Shown piece after piece: positions 7,939 through 16,553 of a DNA stretch of 38,323 nucleotides. Both the position numbers and the translations under genes were made by a program. Under the pieces are notes generated by a model. That model was given only the letters and a program-made list of their open reading frames with translations. It did no database searches and had not been told where the DNA came from. Every line of letters starts with the position of its first letter. The first letter of the stretch is position 1. Source of the stretch: an uncultured Bacilli bacterium (lineage in GTDB: Bacteria > Bacillota_I > Bacilli_A > RF39 > UBA660); the NCBI GenBank assembly GCA_944350345.1, contig CALVOP010000007.1, positions 1 through 38,323 on the forward strand, in the 5' to 3' direction.

Positions 7939-8589
7939 ATGAAGAAAATAATATTTGGTTTTGTGATTTTAACGCTCTTTTTTGTAAATGCACTTACGTG
8001 TAAGGCTGTGTGTAATGATAATGTGTTGCTTGCTGCAAAAGACGTAAAAGTAGAAGCAATATCTATGACAGACGATTTAATATATTACGTGATTAAAATA
8101 TCTAATTTGACACCAGATATTTATATTACTGTTTATGAAGATGATAATGAAACCACAACGACTTATACTTATGATGATTCAGAAAATGGAGTTATAGAAA
8201 TTGAACATTGGTATATATATGAAAAAGTATATTATACAGTTAATGTTTATTCTAATGTTGAAGGATGTACTGGAGAATCTTTAAATGAAATAAGAGTTAA
8301 CACTAAAAAATTTAATGAAAGATATGGTTATGTTTCATGTGAAGAAAATCCAGATTATGAAAAATGTGATCCCTTTTATGAACCACCTGCAGGTGAAGAG
8401 CAAACTGATGAAGAGTTTTATGAAGAAATTCAAGAATATAATAAAAAACAAAATACTTCTTTTTGGGACAAAGTTAGTAATATCATAAAAGAATATTATT
8501 TATATGCGCTCATTCCCATTTTAGTGGTAACAATTATTTATGTCATTATTATATGGGTTTATAAGTCAAAGCGGGGTGACACAGAATGA
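7939..8589 (+). CDS. Secreted protein with C-terminal membrane anchor (paralog 2)
   Basis: The protein has 216 residues, with a signal peptide ending near TCKA, then an ectodomain with paired cysteines, an acidic Pro/Glu-rich stretch (about residues 140-170), one transmembrane helix at about 187-208 and a basic tail. It shares its plan and short motifs with the preceding gene (VYSNVEGC; YVSCEENPDYEKC), supporting duplication. The frame is open further upstream, to 7846, but the ATG at 7939 follows TAAGGTG and begins a normal signal peptide, so the longer form is rejected. Its stop overlaps the next start (ATGA), indicating translational coupling with the large Cys-rich protein; the two may work together outside the cell. 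No enzymatic motif is seen. Confidence 0.7.
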   Translation: MKKIIFGFVILTLFFVNALTCKAVCNDNVLLAAKDVKVEAISMTDDLIYYVIKISNLTPDIYITVYEDDNETTTTYTYDDSENGVIEIEHWYIYEKVYYTVNVYSNVEGCTGESLNEIRVNTKKFNERYGYVSCEENPDYEKCDPFYEPPAGEEQTDEEFYEEIQEYNKKQNTSFWDKVSNIIKEYYLYALIPILVVTIIYVIIIWVYKSKRGDTE

Positions 8590-11501
8590 AAAAATTTAAC
8601 TTTTTCTTTCTCAGTATTTTATTTATAGTTTTTTGCTACGTTATGCCAATAGAAAAGGTTTGTGCAAGCAATCAAGTAAAAATAACAACTGTTGATGGAA
8701 CAAAAAATAGTAATATTTATTATAAAGATAATGTAGGAGAACAAATCAATGTTTCCGTATATACTTATAAAATTGGTGAAGCAGATGCATATTGTTTGCA
8801 TCCTGGCAGAGTAGGCCCAGGGAATACCACATATTATGAAGATGAAACTTTTGATGTATCTAATTGTAACGAAGAATTTACTTATGAATGTGGATTAGCT
8901 TTTATACTTTCTGAGTCTTTAGCAAATGATTACAGTTATAGAGCCACTGAAACAGCATTAAGGTTATTTGCGGCTTACTCTTCTGATGAATCAAGTGAAA
9001 TGATCGGTTCTGATGGATGGTATGATGCCGAAACAGGTCTTACTGTTAAAGCCCAAATATACAAAAAAACTGCTCAAGCGGTTATGAATTGGGGATATAA
9101 TGTGGATAATATAAATCATTGTTATGATAAACAAGGTAACGAGATAGAATGTGTTAATGTACTATATGGAACAGGAGAACAAGCTGAAGATTTAAAAAAT
9201 GGTATAGAGTTATTTAAAAAAGTAATGACTGGTGGAATTGAAAATAAATGGGTTCCTAAAATTGAACTCGTAGATACGGAAAAAAAAGAAAATGGAAATA
9301 TAATATTTACGTTAAATACTAATTTTAATAAAAATACTAAAATATCTATTCCTGATACTATTTTGGGATATCCTATAGATAAAAGTATCACAAATTGTGA
9401 TAATGGTTGCGTAATAAAACTTACTGTGAACGCTCCTAATGTGGATGAAGATCTTTTTATTAATTTTAATATAACTTTTGAGGACATTAGGTATTCTTTA
9501 GGAACAATTAAAAGATATAAGCCCGCCGGTGGAAAGGCACAGTATTTTTTATCATACTTAACCACTCCGATAACTAATGTTTATCCAATACAATATACTG
9601 TCAATAGTGAAATTACATCTTGTTGTATAGGAGAATCTGTCAATAAGGATATGCCTTTAAGCTGTGATGAAAGCACAACAGGGGAGATAAGTGACCCTAA
9701 AATGTGTTCAATATTGAATTCATGCGCTGGTAGTGGTGATATGTCTTATAATAAGACTAAAGATGCAGGCTTAAATAGTAAATACTGCAGTATGTATTGT
9801 AGAGAAGAAATGCATTTCACTTTTATGGATAGAACTGAAGTCATTGCTGGAAGACAATTTAAATATGATATTTTGCGCAATGATACTTATTTAAGTACTG
9901 TTGTCAAGGGTTATAAAGAATGCGTTGTTGGTAGCATAAATTTCGGCCAATGGGAGATTGATTATCTTGAAAAAAATAAACAAGTTTTAGAATATTTTAA
10001 TCAGTGGAAATTATGGGAGACTAGAGCCAATAATGAAATAGCACATAATGAAGAAGACTATATTAAATGTGAAAATTGCTCTATTGAGGACAATGCAAAC
10101 AATGAAAAAACTGTAAAATGGACTTGGTATTCATGGCCTGTAAGATATTACGGCCATACTACTGCTAATTATTATGGAAAAGGATATGTAAGTAATTATT
10201 CAACATCAAGGCAATCAACTTCTAGTGGCACAAATCGTTCTGGAAGTGATAATTCCAATTGTGAATGTGACGATTGCAGTATTGGAGCTAGTTGTAGGCC
10301 AGATTCTGGGACAAGCGCTAAAATTGAAGCTGAAAAATATAAAAAATTATATGATACGGCAATTAATGAAAGGGACCAATTAATTTATGATATTAAAAAT
10401 TGCAATTTAATGACAGGAACAAGCGCTTATAACTATGTGAGTGCGTATAAAATAAACAATCTTAATTTAGATATTAGTTATGAAGATAAATACTCAGATT
10501 TTATTGAAATACAAGACAGTGATGTCGTTGGTGATGTAACTATAACCTATTTTAATTTAACTGGCGATGATGGTAATGATAAAACCACAACGGATTATTG
10601 GTCAAAAATAAATAATTTAAATATTTTATATGACGGATCCGGATATTGTTCTGGGTGCGGTGGAGAAGCCAATATATCTTCAAGCATTAAAACAAAAGAA
10701 ATTGATAAATGGAGTTGTTCAAATACTGGTACATCTGCAAGATGTGTTTTGGAAAAAGTCGAAGTACCGGTTACTAATGCTGCAAAATCTGAGGCAACGT
10801 CTACAAAAAATTTTGTTCAAAATGCGACACTTTACACTCAATTATTTACAGGTGAGGTAAGCAATAAGCCAAGTGGAGTTGGCTATTGGGTTGGATTAGA
10901 AGATTATGTTTATCCAATAGAATTAAATAAGGAAAATGGAGAATATAATGTTAATGTTTCTTATAAATTTTCCAATGATCTCGTTAGATTTTCTCAAAAT
11001 GAATTTAATTGTGCATTTAAAGTTATTAATGAATTAACCATGTATGAATGTGATTCTAGTGTTGAAAATTGTTACGTTGATTGTAATCCGCTTGTAGAAG
11101 TTTGCGATGACTATGGCGAACCAAAATCTGGGTTAGGGGTAATTGTTAGAAGTGTTGATTTATCTGACTTATTCCCCACAAATAGAGCAATTGGTATGAA
11201 CTGGGCTAATTCTTTAAACGTAATTAATGCTATTCAAAGTTTAGGAAATGATATATGGATTAATAAGCAACCTCAATATGTAATTGAATTATCACCATCT
11301 AATATTAGAAATATTAAAAATTATAATAATTATAATGATTACCTTGATTATTCAATAAATTGTGATTCTTCATTAAATTGTACAAGTAACTTCTTAACTT
11401 CTATTTCTTCAAATACCAATTATGCTTATTATGTAGATCTTTCTTTGGGCAGAAATAAAAGATTAGATGACTTTAATAATTATTATAAATATGGAAGGTG
11501 A
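8586..11501 (+). CDS. Large secreted Cys-rich protein, possible thioester-type adhesin domain
   Basis: The protein is 971 residues with a signal peptide (to about residue 28), more than 30 cysteines and many Asn/Tyr. Residues about 55-170 resemble thioester adhesin domains: DAYCLHPGRVGPG with Cys70 matches the family's Cys-plus-Pro/Gly loop, followed by YRATETALRLF, which looks like the family's TQxA motif except that Gln is Glu122. A second candidate is KTAQAVMNW with Gln164. If neither Gln pairs with Cys70 there is no thioester. A Ser/Thr/Gly-rich stretch (about 540-560) and a Cys cluster CECDDCSIGASC lead into a helical segment (about 577-605). The C-terminus has no sorting signal or membrane helix, so it is released or held by a partner. 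ATGA overlap with the upstream gene. It may be the surface-exposed tip or adhesin of the machine; this is inference. Confidence 0.65.
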   Translation: MKKFNFFFLSILFIVFCYVMPIEKVCASNQVKITTVDGTKNSNIYYKDNVGEQINVSVYTYKIGEADAYCLHPGRVGPGNTTYYEDETFDVSNCNEEFTYECGLAFILSESLANDYSYRATETALRLFAAYSSDESSEMIGSDGWYDAETGLTVKAQIYKKTAQAVMNWGYNVDNINHCYDKQGNEIECVNVLYGTGEQAEDLKNGIELFKKVMTGGIENKWVPKIELVDTEKKENGNIIFTLNTNFNKNTKISIPDTILGYPIDKSITNCDNGCVIKLTVNAPNVDEDLFINFNITFEDIRYSLGTIKRYKPAGGKAQYFLSYLTTPITNVYPIQYTVNSEITSCCIGESVNKDMPLSCDESTTGEISDPKMCSILNSCAGSGDMSYNKTKDAGLNSKYCSMYCREEMHFTFMDRTEVIAGRQFKYDILRNDTYLSTVVKGYKECVVGSINFGQWEIDYLEKNKQVLEYFNQWKLWETRANNEIAHNEEDYIKCENCSIEDNANNEKTVKWTWYSWPVRYYGHTTANYYGKGYVSNYSTSRQSTSSGTNRSGSDNSNCECDDCSIGASCRPDSGTSAKIEAEKYKKLYDTAINERDQLIYDIKNCNLMTGTSAYNYVSAYKINNLNLDISYEDKYSDFIEIQDSDVVGDVTITYFNLTGDDGNDKTTTDYWSKINNLNILYDGSGYCSGCGGEANISSSIKTKEIDKWSCSNTGTSARCVLEKVEVPVTNAAKSEATSTKNFVQNATLYTQLFTGEVSNKPSGVGYWVGLEDYVYPIELNKENGEYNVNVSYKFSNDLVRFSQNEFNCAFKVINELTMYECDSSVENCYVDCNPLVEVCDDYGEPKSGLGVIVRSVDLSDLFPTNRAIGMNWANSLNVINAIQSLGNDIWINKQPQYVIELSPSNIRNIKNYNNYNDYLDYSINCDSSLNCTSNFLTSISSNTNYAYYVDLSLGRNKRLDDFNNYYKYGR

Positions 11502-11507
11502 TATTTA

Positions 11508-11951
11508 GTGAAAGAATCTTTTTGGACATATTTAGTTATAGTGCTCGGCTTATTTATTACAGTAGTTTTAATAATTGTACAAGATTTAACATCTACATCT
11601 GAAGAAGATTATTATTTAATGAAAGAAGTCATGGAAGCAGCTATGATTGACTCAGTTGATTATGGTATCTATAGATCTACTGGTCAAATTCGTATTATTG
11701 AGGAAAAATTTGTTGAAAATTTCACTAGAAGATTTGCAGAAAGCGTTAGTGCAAATAAAGATTATAGATTAGAATTTTTTGAAATTTATGAATCTCCGCC
11801 TAAAGCAACAGTTAGAATTAGCACATCTAGTAAAGAGTATACAGTTAATTCTAGCGAAGTAGTCGATTTTGGAATTGTTACTGTTTTGAGTGAAATTATG
11901 GAAACTAAGTATCAAGAATCTAAATGGCCTAATGGTTGCGAAAATTGTTAA
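11508..11951 (+). CDS. Single-pass membrane protein, TadE/pseudopilin-like
   Basis: This 147-residue protein starts at GTG after GGAAGGTGAT. It has a hydrophobic helix directly at the N-terminus (residues 5-25) followed by a small ectodomain: a helical stretch EEDYYLMKEVMEAAMIDSVDYG, strands YRLEFFEIYE and KATVRISTSSKEY, and a C-terminal CENC. A short cytoplasmic head, long N-terminal helix and small alpha/beta domain are the plan of TadE/TadG-type pseudopilins, but no clear processing motif is present. It lies six bases after the large secreted protein and just before a terminator, closing the first sub-operon. The assignment rests on shape and on the Tad genes that follow. Confidence 0.5.
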   Translation: MKESFWTYLVIVLGLFITVVLIIVQDLTSTSEEDYYLMKEVMEAAMIDSVDYGIYRSTGQIRIIEEKFVENFTRRFAESVSANKDYRLEFFEIYESPPKATVRISTSSKEYTVNSSEVVDFGIVTVLSEIMETKYQESKWPNGCENC

Positions 11952-11965
11952 AAAAGTTATATATA

Positions 11966-12007
11966 AAATACTTTAAAATTAAAATTGATTTTAAAGTATT
12001 TTTGTTT
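11966..12007 (+). terminator. Intrinsic terminator inside the cluster
   Basis: The stem AATACTTTAAAAT / ATTTTAAAGTATT is a perfect 13-bp match with an 8-base loop, followed by a T-run. It separates the surface-protein genes from the Tad genes. The stem is almost all A-T, so it may be leaky. Confidence 0.75.
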
Positions 12008-12013
12008 TATAAT
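11985..12013 (+). promoter_or_regulatory. Promoter for the Tad genes, overlapping the terminator
   Basis: TTGATT (11985-11990), 17 bases, TATAAT (12008-12013). The -35 lies in the loop and right arm of the terminator hairpin, so the end of one transcript and the start of the next are interlocked. AGGAGG and the ATG at 12039 follow. Confidence 0.6.
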
Positions 12014-12038
12014 TATATATATAATAGAGGAGGAAAGT

Positions 12039-12857
12039 ATGAAAAAGTTTTTAGTTGGTGTTAAAAAATTCTTTTCTAATAAGAATACGGTTACAATTAT
12101 ATGTGTTTTAGGAGCTATTTTAGTAATATATTTTGGTTATAATTATAGAATAGATCAAATAACAAGTCCGATCAAAGTTCCATATGCAAAAGTTGAAATA
12201 CAACCACGTACTGAAATCACACAAGATATGATAGGATATGTGGAAATACCTAGAAATATGTTGACAAGTAATACAATAACTGATGTTAATAATGTTTTGG
12301 GATATTATGCAAATTATAACACAGTTATTCCAATGGGCAGTATTTTTTACCAATCTACATTAGTAACGTGGAGTCAAATGCCTGATTCTGCTTGGGCAGA
12401 TATTCCTGATGGATATACTGTAGTTAGTTTGCCTGTTACAACTGAAACAACATATGGTAATTCAATTTTTCCAGGCAATTACATTGATTTATATTATGCT
12501 GCTAATGATGAAACTGGTAAATTATTGCTTGGTAAATTGATAGAAAGTATTGAGGTTTTAGCTGTTAAAGATAGTAATGGTAATCATGTATTTGAAAATA
12601 GTGCGGAATTAAGTGCACCATCTTCGTTAATATTTGCTGTGCCAGAAGAATTGCACTTATTGTTAAGAAAAGCATCTTATTTAAGTGGTGAGATAATTCC
12701 AGTTCCAAGAAATAGGGATTATTCACAAAATCCTGGCGCTACTATTGTAAGTAGCGAATATATTCAAGACTTTATTTTAAGTCAAACTGTTGTTATACCT
12801 GATCAACAATTACCAAGTTTAGATGATAATTTAGAAGAAAATGTGGATCAAGAATAA
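12039..12857 (+). CDS. CpaB/RcpC-like SAF-domain pilus assembly protein
   Basis: CpaB/RcpC proteins are periplasmic or extracytoplasmic parts of Tad/Flp pilus machines. This 272-residue protein has a basic start, a transmembrane helix (about residues 18-36) and then a SAF domain: VPYAKVEIQPRTEITQDMI and YVEIPRNML are the family's conserved opening. A second beta domain has GYTVVSLPV, FPGNYIDLYYAA and LIESIEVLAVKD, as in CpaB C-terminal regions. In double-membrane bacteria CpaB works with the secretin CpaC; none is seen here, in line with a single-membrane cell. The frame extends upstream to 11985, but AGGAGG nine bases before the ATG at 12039 fixes the start. First gene of the Tad segment; the next gene is 34 bases away. 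Confidence 0.85.
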   Translation: MKKFLVGVKKFFSNKNTVTIICVLGAILVIYFGYNYRIDQITSPIKVPYAKVEIQPRTEITQDMIGYVEIPRNMLTSNTITDVNNVLGYYANYNTVIPMGSIFYQSTLVTWSQMPDSAWADIPDGYTVVSLPVTTETTYGNSIFPGNYIDLYYAANDETGKLLLGKLIESIEVLAVKDSNGNHVFENSAELSAPSSLIFAVPEELHLLLRKASYLSGEIIPVPRNRDYSQNPGATIVSSEYIQDFILSQTVVIPDQQLPSLDDNLEENVDQE

Positions 12858-12891
12858 TTGATTTTGTTAAAAAAATAGAAAGGGTGTTGAG

Positions 12892-13995
12892 ATGAACGAG
12901 GCAATTTTTTCTCAAATAGATTTTGGCCCATTAAAAGAATTTTTAGATAATGATGATATAACAGACGTTTCATATACAAATAATGGACAAATATGGGTAA
13001 AGTCTTTATCACAAGGCGTTTATAAAGTTGAAAGACCAAACGTTAATAATGCCCTACTTGAAAAAATAGCCTTTCAATGTTCTAATGTTATGGGCAAAAC
13101 ATTTAATATGGCTCATCCAATGTTAGATGCTGAAAGTGCTGAATTACGTTTAAATTTTATTCATGAGAGTATAGCTACAAATGGTATTGCTTGTGTAATT
13201 CGTAAAACACCAGCAAAAATTAGACTTAATAAAGAAAAATTATTAAGCGAAAATTATGTGTCCTTACAAATTCATGATTTTTTGTTTAAATGTGTTGAGG
13301 GACATTGTAATATTATTGTGTCAGGTGAAACTGGTAGTGGCAAGACTGAACTTGTTAAGTATTTGGCAAGTCATACTAAGGAGAACGAAAAAGTTATTAC
13401 TATAGAAGATACTTTGGAATTACACTTAGATAGAATTTTTCCTCATAGAGATATAGTCGCATTAAAAACTAACAATATTGCAAATTACAGCGATATCCTT
13501 GTTGCTTGTATGAGACAAAATCCCAGATGGATTCTTTTGTCCGAAGTTCGTAGTGCAGAAGCTGTAATGGCAGTTCGTAATTCAATTAGTAGTGGACATA
13601 ACATTATTTCAACTATACACTCTGATAAAGCGAGTAGTATTCCTATGCGTATGTATTCATTACTTGAAACAAATTTAGATATAGAGCAATTTTTAAAAAG
13701 TATTCATAGATATATTCATTTGGGGGTGCATGTTAAAGGATATATGTCAAAAAAATATGGGAGATTCCAACGTGAAATTGTTGAAGTTGTTGAATTTTAT
13801 GTAGATAAAAATAATGAAGCTAAGACAAATGTGCTTTATGTTAAAGATATGGATGGCACTGAACATTATAATAATCCAAGTTCGGAGTTACTTGATTATT
13901 TGAGCGCTCAAGGTATCGATTTACCTAAAGAAACATTTGTGAAAAATTCTGAAATTTTAAGAGAAACTAATAAAGAAAATTTGGAAATTTTATAA
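12892..13995 (+). CDS. cpaF: CpaF/TadA (VirB11-family) secretion ATPase
   Basis: This is a hexameric cytoplasmic ATPase that powers pilus assembly or secretion. Walker A is GETGSGKT at residues 145-152. The Asp box ITIEDTLEL follows at about 171-179, then Walker B ILLSEVRSAEA near 214-224 and the His box SSGHNIISTIHSD near 234-246, all in family order. The N-terminal 110 residues carry the usual CpaF pre-domain (ISYTNNGQIWVK is the YNGxxxxF/DxxINGP-like strand pair). Length 367 fits the short end of the family. AAAGGGTG precedes the ATG. Known single-membrane conjugation systems generally lack a VirB11 ATPase, so its presence beside VirB4 and VirD4 genes is unusual; with TadB and TadC immediately downstream it should drive the Tad-type platform. 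Confidence 0.93.
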   Translation: MNEAIFSQIDFGPLKEFLDNDDITDVSYTNNGQIWVKSLSQGVYKVERPNVNNALLEKIAFQCSNVMGKTFNMAHPMLDAESAELRLNFIHESIATNGIACVIRKTPAKIRLNKEKLLSENYVSLQIHDFLFKCVEGHCNIIVSGETGSGKTELVKYLASHTKENEKVITIEDTLELHLDRIFPHRDIVALKTNNIANYSDILVACMRQNPRWILLSEVRSAEAVMAVRNSISSGHNIISTIHSDKASSIPMRMYSLLETNLDIEQFLKSIHRYIHLGVHVKGYMSKKYGRFQREIVEVVEFYVDKNNEAKTNVLYVKDMDGTEHYNNPSSELLDYLSAQGIDLPKETFVKNSEILRETNKENLEIL

Positions 13996-14008
13996 AGGAG
14001 GTATTTAT

Positions 14009-14914
14009 ATGGGATATGTATTAGAAATATTAATTGCTGGATTTTTATTACTATTTATGGTTGTATACCGTATGAATACTGGTGGCAACTTTTATAAGTT
14101 TATATCTAAAGCTTTTTCTGAAGCTTATAATAAATATGCACCATATTCATTTAGAATGGTAAGAGAGAAAACTAAAGAGTTAGGTCAAGAATATACTCCA
14201 AGACAATATACAATCCAAGCAATAGTATTTGCTGGCGGAGCTGGCGCTATATCATATTTATACTTTTATAATTTAGTAATAGCAATATTTTACGCAGTAG
14301 TGGCAATTTTATTTATACCATATTTGGCTTATCTTAGGTGTAAAAAGGTATACAGCGAATTTATTTTTGAACAAATACAAATTTACACTACAAACGTAAT
14401 AATGGAATTTAATACAACCCAGTCATTTGTAAAAGCCTTGGAAGGTGTGAGAGATTCTGGCGTCCTAGAAGATCCAGTACTAACTGATGTTACCGAAATG
14501 GTACAAATGTCATATTCTAATGGGACAATAGATGAAGCAATTAAATTTATGAATGAAAAATATCCGTTTTATGTAGTAAAAAATATGCATCAATTATTTT
14601 TACAAATAACTAAAGAAGGTTCTAAAGATAGTGGAGAAGCCCTTGAAGGCATGAGTCAAGATATTGATATGTTAGTTGAAAATGTATATAGAGATAGGCT
14701 AGATAGGCAACAATTTCATAAGCAATTTATTACATTTGGTATTTGCTTATATTTTTTGGTAGCTTTAATTCAATATTTACTTGGAGTTGAAAGTTATATG
14801 GATTTAATCGATACTTGGTATGTTAATTTGTTGTTACACGCTGTTATAATTGTAAATTCATATTTTCTATTAAATGGAGAAAAATATTATAATGAGGATG
14901 TGGGGGCTGAATAA
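14009..14914 (+). CDS. tadB: TadB-like type II secretion F-domain platform protein
   Basis: Inner-membrane platform protein on which the CpaF ATPase acts. It is 301 residues long with an N-terminal helix (about 3-20), a pair of helices around 72-112, a cytoplasmic F-domain and two C-terminal helices (about 243-260 and 270-290). The F-domain shows the typical EFNTTQSFVKALEGV and VKNMHQLFLQITKEGSKDSGEALEGMSQDID, the family's signature helical pair. AAGGAGG lies seven bases before the ATG and overlaps the stop of cpaF, and its own stop overlaps the tadC start by one base (TAATG), so the three genes are translationally linked. Confidence 0.85.
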   Translation: MGYVLEILIAGFLLLFMVVYRMNTGGNFYKFISKAFSEAYNKYAPYSFRMVREKTKELGQEYTPRQYTIQAIVFAGGAGAISYLYFYNLVIAIFYAVVAILFIPYLAYLRCKKVYSEFIFEQIQIYTTNVIMEFNTTQSFVKALEGVRDSGVLEDPVLTDVTEMVQMSYSNGTIDEAIKFMNEKYPFYVVKNMHQLFLQITKEGSKDSGEALEGMSQDIDMLVENVYRDRLDRQQFHKQFITFGICLYFLVALIQYLLGVESYMDLIDTWYVNLLLHAVIIVNSYFLLNGEKYYNEDVGAE

Positions 14915-15699
14915 TGATAGAAATATTTGTTTTTGGTATATTAATTTTAACTGTTTTTATTGTAAATGGACAAATTGATACAAATAAATTTATTAAAGAT
15001 AATAAAAAAGCATTTAATTTATTAAAAGAAGATGATTATGAGTTTTTAGTTGCAGCTAAGTATGGAGATTCTGCAAACGCTGAAAAACTTTTTGAAGCTA
15101 GAATAAGAAATGGTTTAGTCACTTTATTGATATTGATTATTCTGTTTATTTCCAGAATATCTTTTCTGAATTTAATATTTGCTCTAGCTGGATCATATTT
15201 GATTTTTAAATCAGGGTATACAAGTTTAAAAAGCTATTATAAAAAGCATTTACACGAAATTAATTTATTGTTGCCTTATTACTTAAAAAGTTTAGAAATA
15301 TTAATTCAGCATTACACTGTTCCTGTTGCTATAACCAAGTCTGTTGATGATGCGCCTTTAATATTTAGAGAAGGCTTAAAAGAACTTATAGCTAGCATTG
15401 ACGCGGGAGATTCTACAATTGATCCATACATGGCTTTTGCAATTAAATATCCTGTTAGAGATTCAATGAGAATGATGAGGTTATTATATAGATTAGGTCT
15501 TGGGAATCAAGAAAGAAAGCAAGAACAGTTAATAGTTTTTTCTAGGACAATATCTAATTTACAGGCTAAAAGCCGTGAAACAAAATATAAAGAGCGTTTA
15601 GAAAAAATGGAAAAAAAGACAATGGTTATGTTATCGACAACTGGTGTAGGAGTAATGATAATATTATTGATTTCGATTATGCAAATGTTTCAGTTTTGA
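14914..15699 (+). CDS. tadC: TadC-like platform protein
   Basis: Second F-domain platform protein, expected to pair with TadB. It has 261 residues, with an N-terminal helix, a helical hairpin around residues 68-105, a cytoplasmic domain (SLEILIQHYTVPVAITKSVDDAP; LKELIASIDAGDSTIDP; LLYRLGLGNQERKQEQL) and one C-terminal helix ending near MQMF. It starts on the TAATG overlap with tadB. The end of this gene has no clear terminator, but a good promoter follows for the prepilin-like gene, so expression may rise there. Confidence 0.8.
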   Translation: MIEIFVFGILILTVFIVNGQIDTNKFIKDNKKAFNLLKEDDYEFLVAAKYGDSANAEKLFEARIRNGLVTLLILIILFISRISFLNLIFALAGSYLIFKSGYTSLKSYYKKHLHEINLLLPYYLKSLEILIQHYTVPVAITKSVDDAPLIFREGLKELIASIDAGDSTIDPYMAFAIKYPVRDSMRMMRLLYRLGLGNQERKQEQLIVFSRTISNLQAKSRETKYKERLEKMEKKTMVMLSTTGVGVMIILLISIMQMFQF

Positions 15700-15720
15700 T
15701 GTAAATTTTTTGTATATTTA

Positions 15721-15749
15721 TTGATAATTAAGTTTAAAATATGTATAAT
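15721..15749 (+). promoter_or_regulatory. Strong promoter for the prepilin-like gene
   Basis: TTGATA (15721-15726), 17 bases, TATAAT (15744-15749). This is one of the two best sigma-70-type promoters in the cluster. It precedes the small prepilin-like gene, the subunit that would be needed in most copies. Confidence 0.7.
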
Positions 15750-15777
15750 AATAAATGATGATAGGAGGAATGATGGA

Positions 15778-16050
15778 ATGAAAGAAGCAACTGGTGAATT
15801 AAATATGACAGTTATAACAGTTATCGCTATTGCTGCTGTTGCTGCACTATTTTATGCTTTTGTTTGGCCAATGATTCAAAGGACAATTGTTCAACAAACA
15901 TGTAATACTTATGGACCTGGATATACTGCGACTAAGGTGCAGGCTGGAGAGAGTGCGGCTTGTACAACTTCCAGTGATAAGACTTCATGTTGGGTATGTA
16001 AATGTGATACTTCTAAGGGCTGTACCGGTGGAGATATTTTAGCTGATTAA
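15778..16050 (+). CDS. Small Flp-type prepilin-like protein
   Basis: The 90-residue protein starts MKEATGELNM and runs directly into a hydrophobic helix (about residues 11-31). A Cys-rich extracellular tail with CNTYGPGY, CWVCKCDTSKGC and GGD follows. A short polar head with Gly before a long helix is the plan of type IV and Flp pilins; the likely cut would be after Gly6, but the Glu expected at +5 of the mature protein is not there, so processing is uncertain. No prepilin peptidase is in the window. Six Cys in about 40 residues suggest disulfide stabilisation. The frame is open from 15721; the ATG at 15778 is chosen because AGGAGG lies about 10 bases before it. Position right after tadC and its own strong promoter fit a major subunit. 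Confidence 0.65.
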   Translation: MKEATGELNMTVITVIAIAAVAALFYAFVWPMIQRTIVQQTCNTYGPGYTATKVQAGESAACTTSSDKTSCWVCKCDTSKGCTGGDILAD

Positions 16051-16070
16051 TTTTTAATAAGGTGATGTAA

Positions 16071-16547
16071 ATGCGTGAAAGTATAGGTGGAACTTGGTTA
16101 CTTGGTTTTGTGGTACTATTTATAGTACTCTTTTCTGGTTATTTAGCAGTTTCAATTAATTATACTAAAGCATTTAAAGTGAAAAATCAAATTATTAATT
16201 TAATTGAACAAAATGAAGGATTTAGAACATCTTCATTTGGCAATATTGCCGGTGCTAGTAATGATCAACTTTCTAGTAGTGATAGAACAGAAGATAAAAT
16301 TTATTACTATATAAAAGATATTGGTTATGCAACTACAAGTATAGATAGTGATAAGTGCTCTGGGTATGGGACATATTATACTGGTGGATATTGTGTGAGA
16401 AGAGTGTGTAACGCTAATGGAGTTTATTATAAAGTTACTTCATTTATTAAATTTGAGTTGCCATTGATTTGGACTAGTTTTACAATTCCTATTCATGGTG
16501 AAACAAAAATGATATTTTATGATAATTCAGATGTGAGATGTGGGTGA
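16071..16547 (+). CDS. TadE-like minor pseudopilin
   Basis: The protein has 158 residues: MRESIGGTW then a long helix (about 10-30), followed by NYTKAFKVKNQIINLIEQNEG, a continuing amphipathic helix. This is the plan of TadE/TadF-type minor pilins, with a Gly pair just before the helix. The ectodomain has Cys at CSGYG, YCVRRVC and a final CG, plus beta strands (VYYKVTSFIKFELP, FTIPIHGETKMIFY) matching the C-terminal strands of TadE proteins. AGGTGATG lies before the ATG, 20 bases after the prepilin-like gene, so the two are probably expressed together. Confidence 0.65.
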   Translation: MRESIGGTWLLGFVVLFIVLFSGYLAVSINYTKAFKVKNQIINLIEQNEGFRTSSFGNIAGASNDQLSSSDRTEDKIYYYIKDIGYATTSIDSDKCSGYGTYYTGGYCVRRVCNANGVYYKVTSFIKFELPLIWTSFTIPIHGETKMIFYDNSDVRCG

Positions 16548-16553
16548 TAATTA

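Noticed and set aside
8586-8589. Mycoplasma-type code with TGA as Trp
   Set aside because: TGA ends several genes exactly at ATGA overlaps (8586, 19558, 22577), and Trp is written TGG throughout.
9122-9565. Minus-strand open frame of 147 codons within the large secreted protein gene
   Set aside because: Shadow of the coding frame on the other strand; no start signals.
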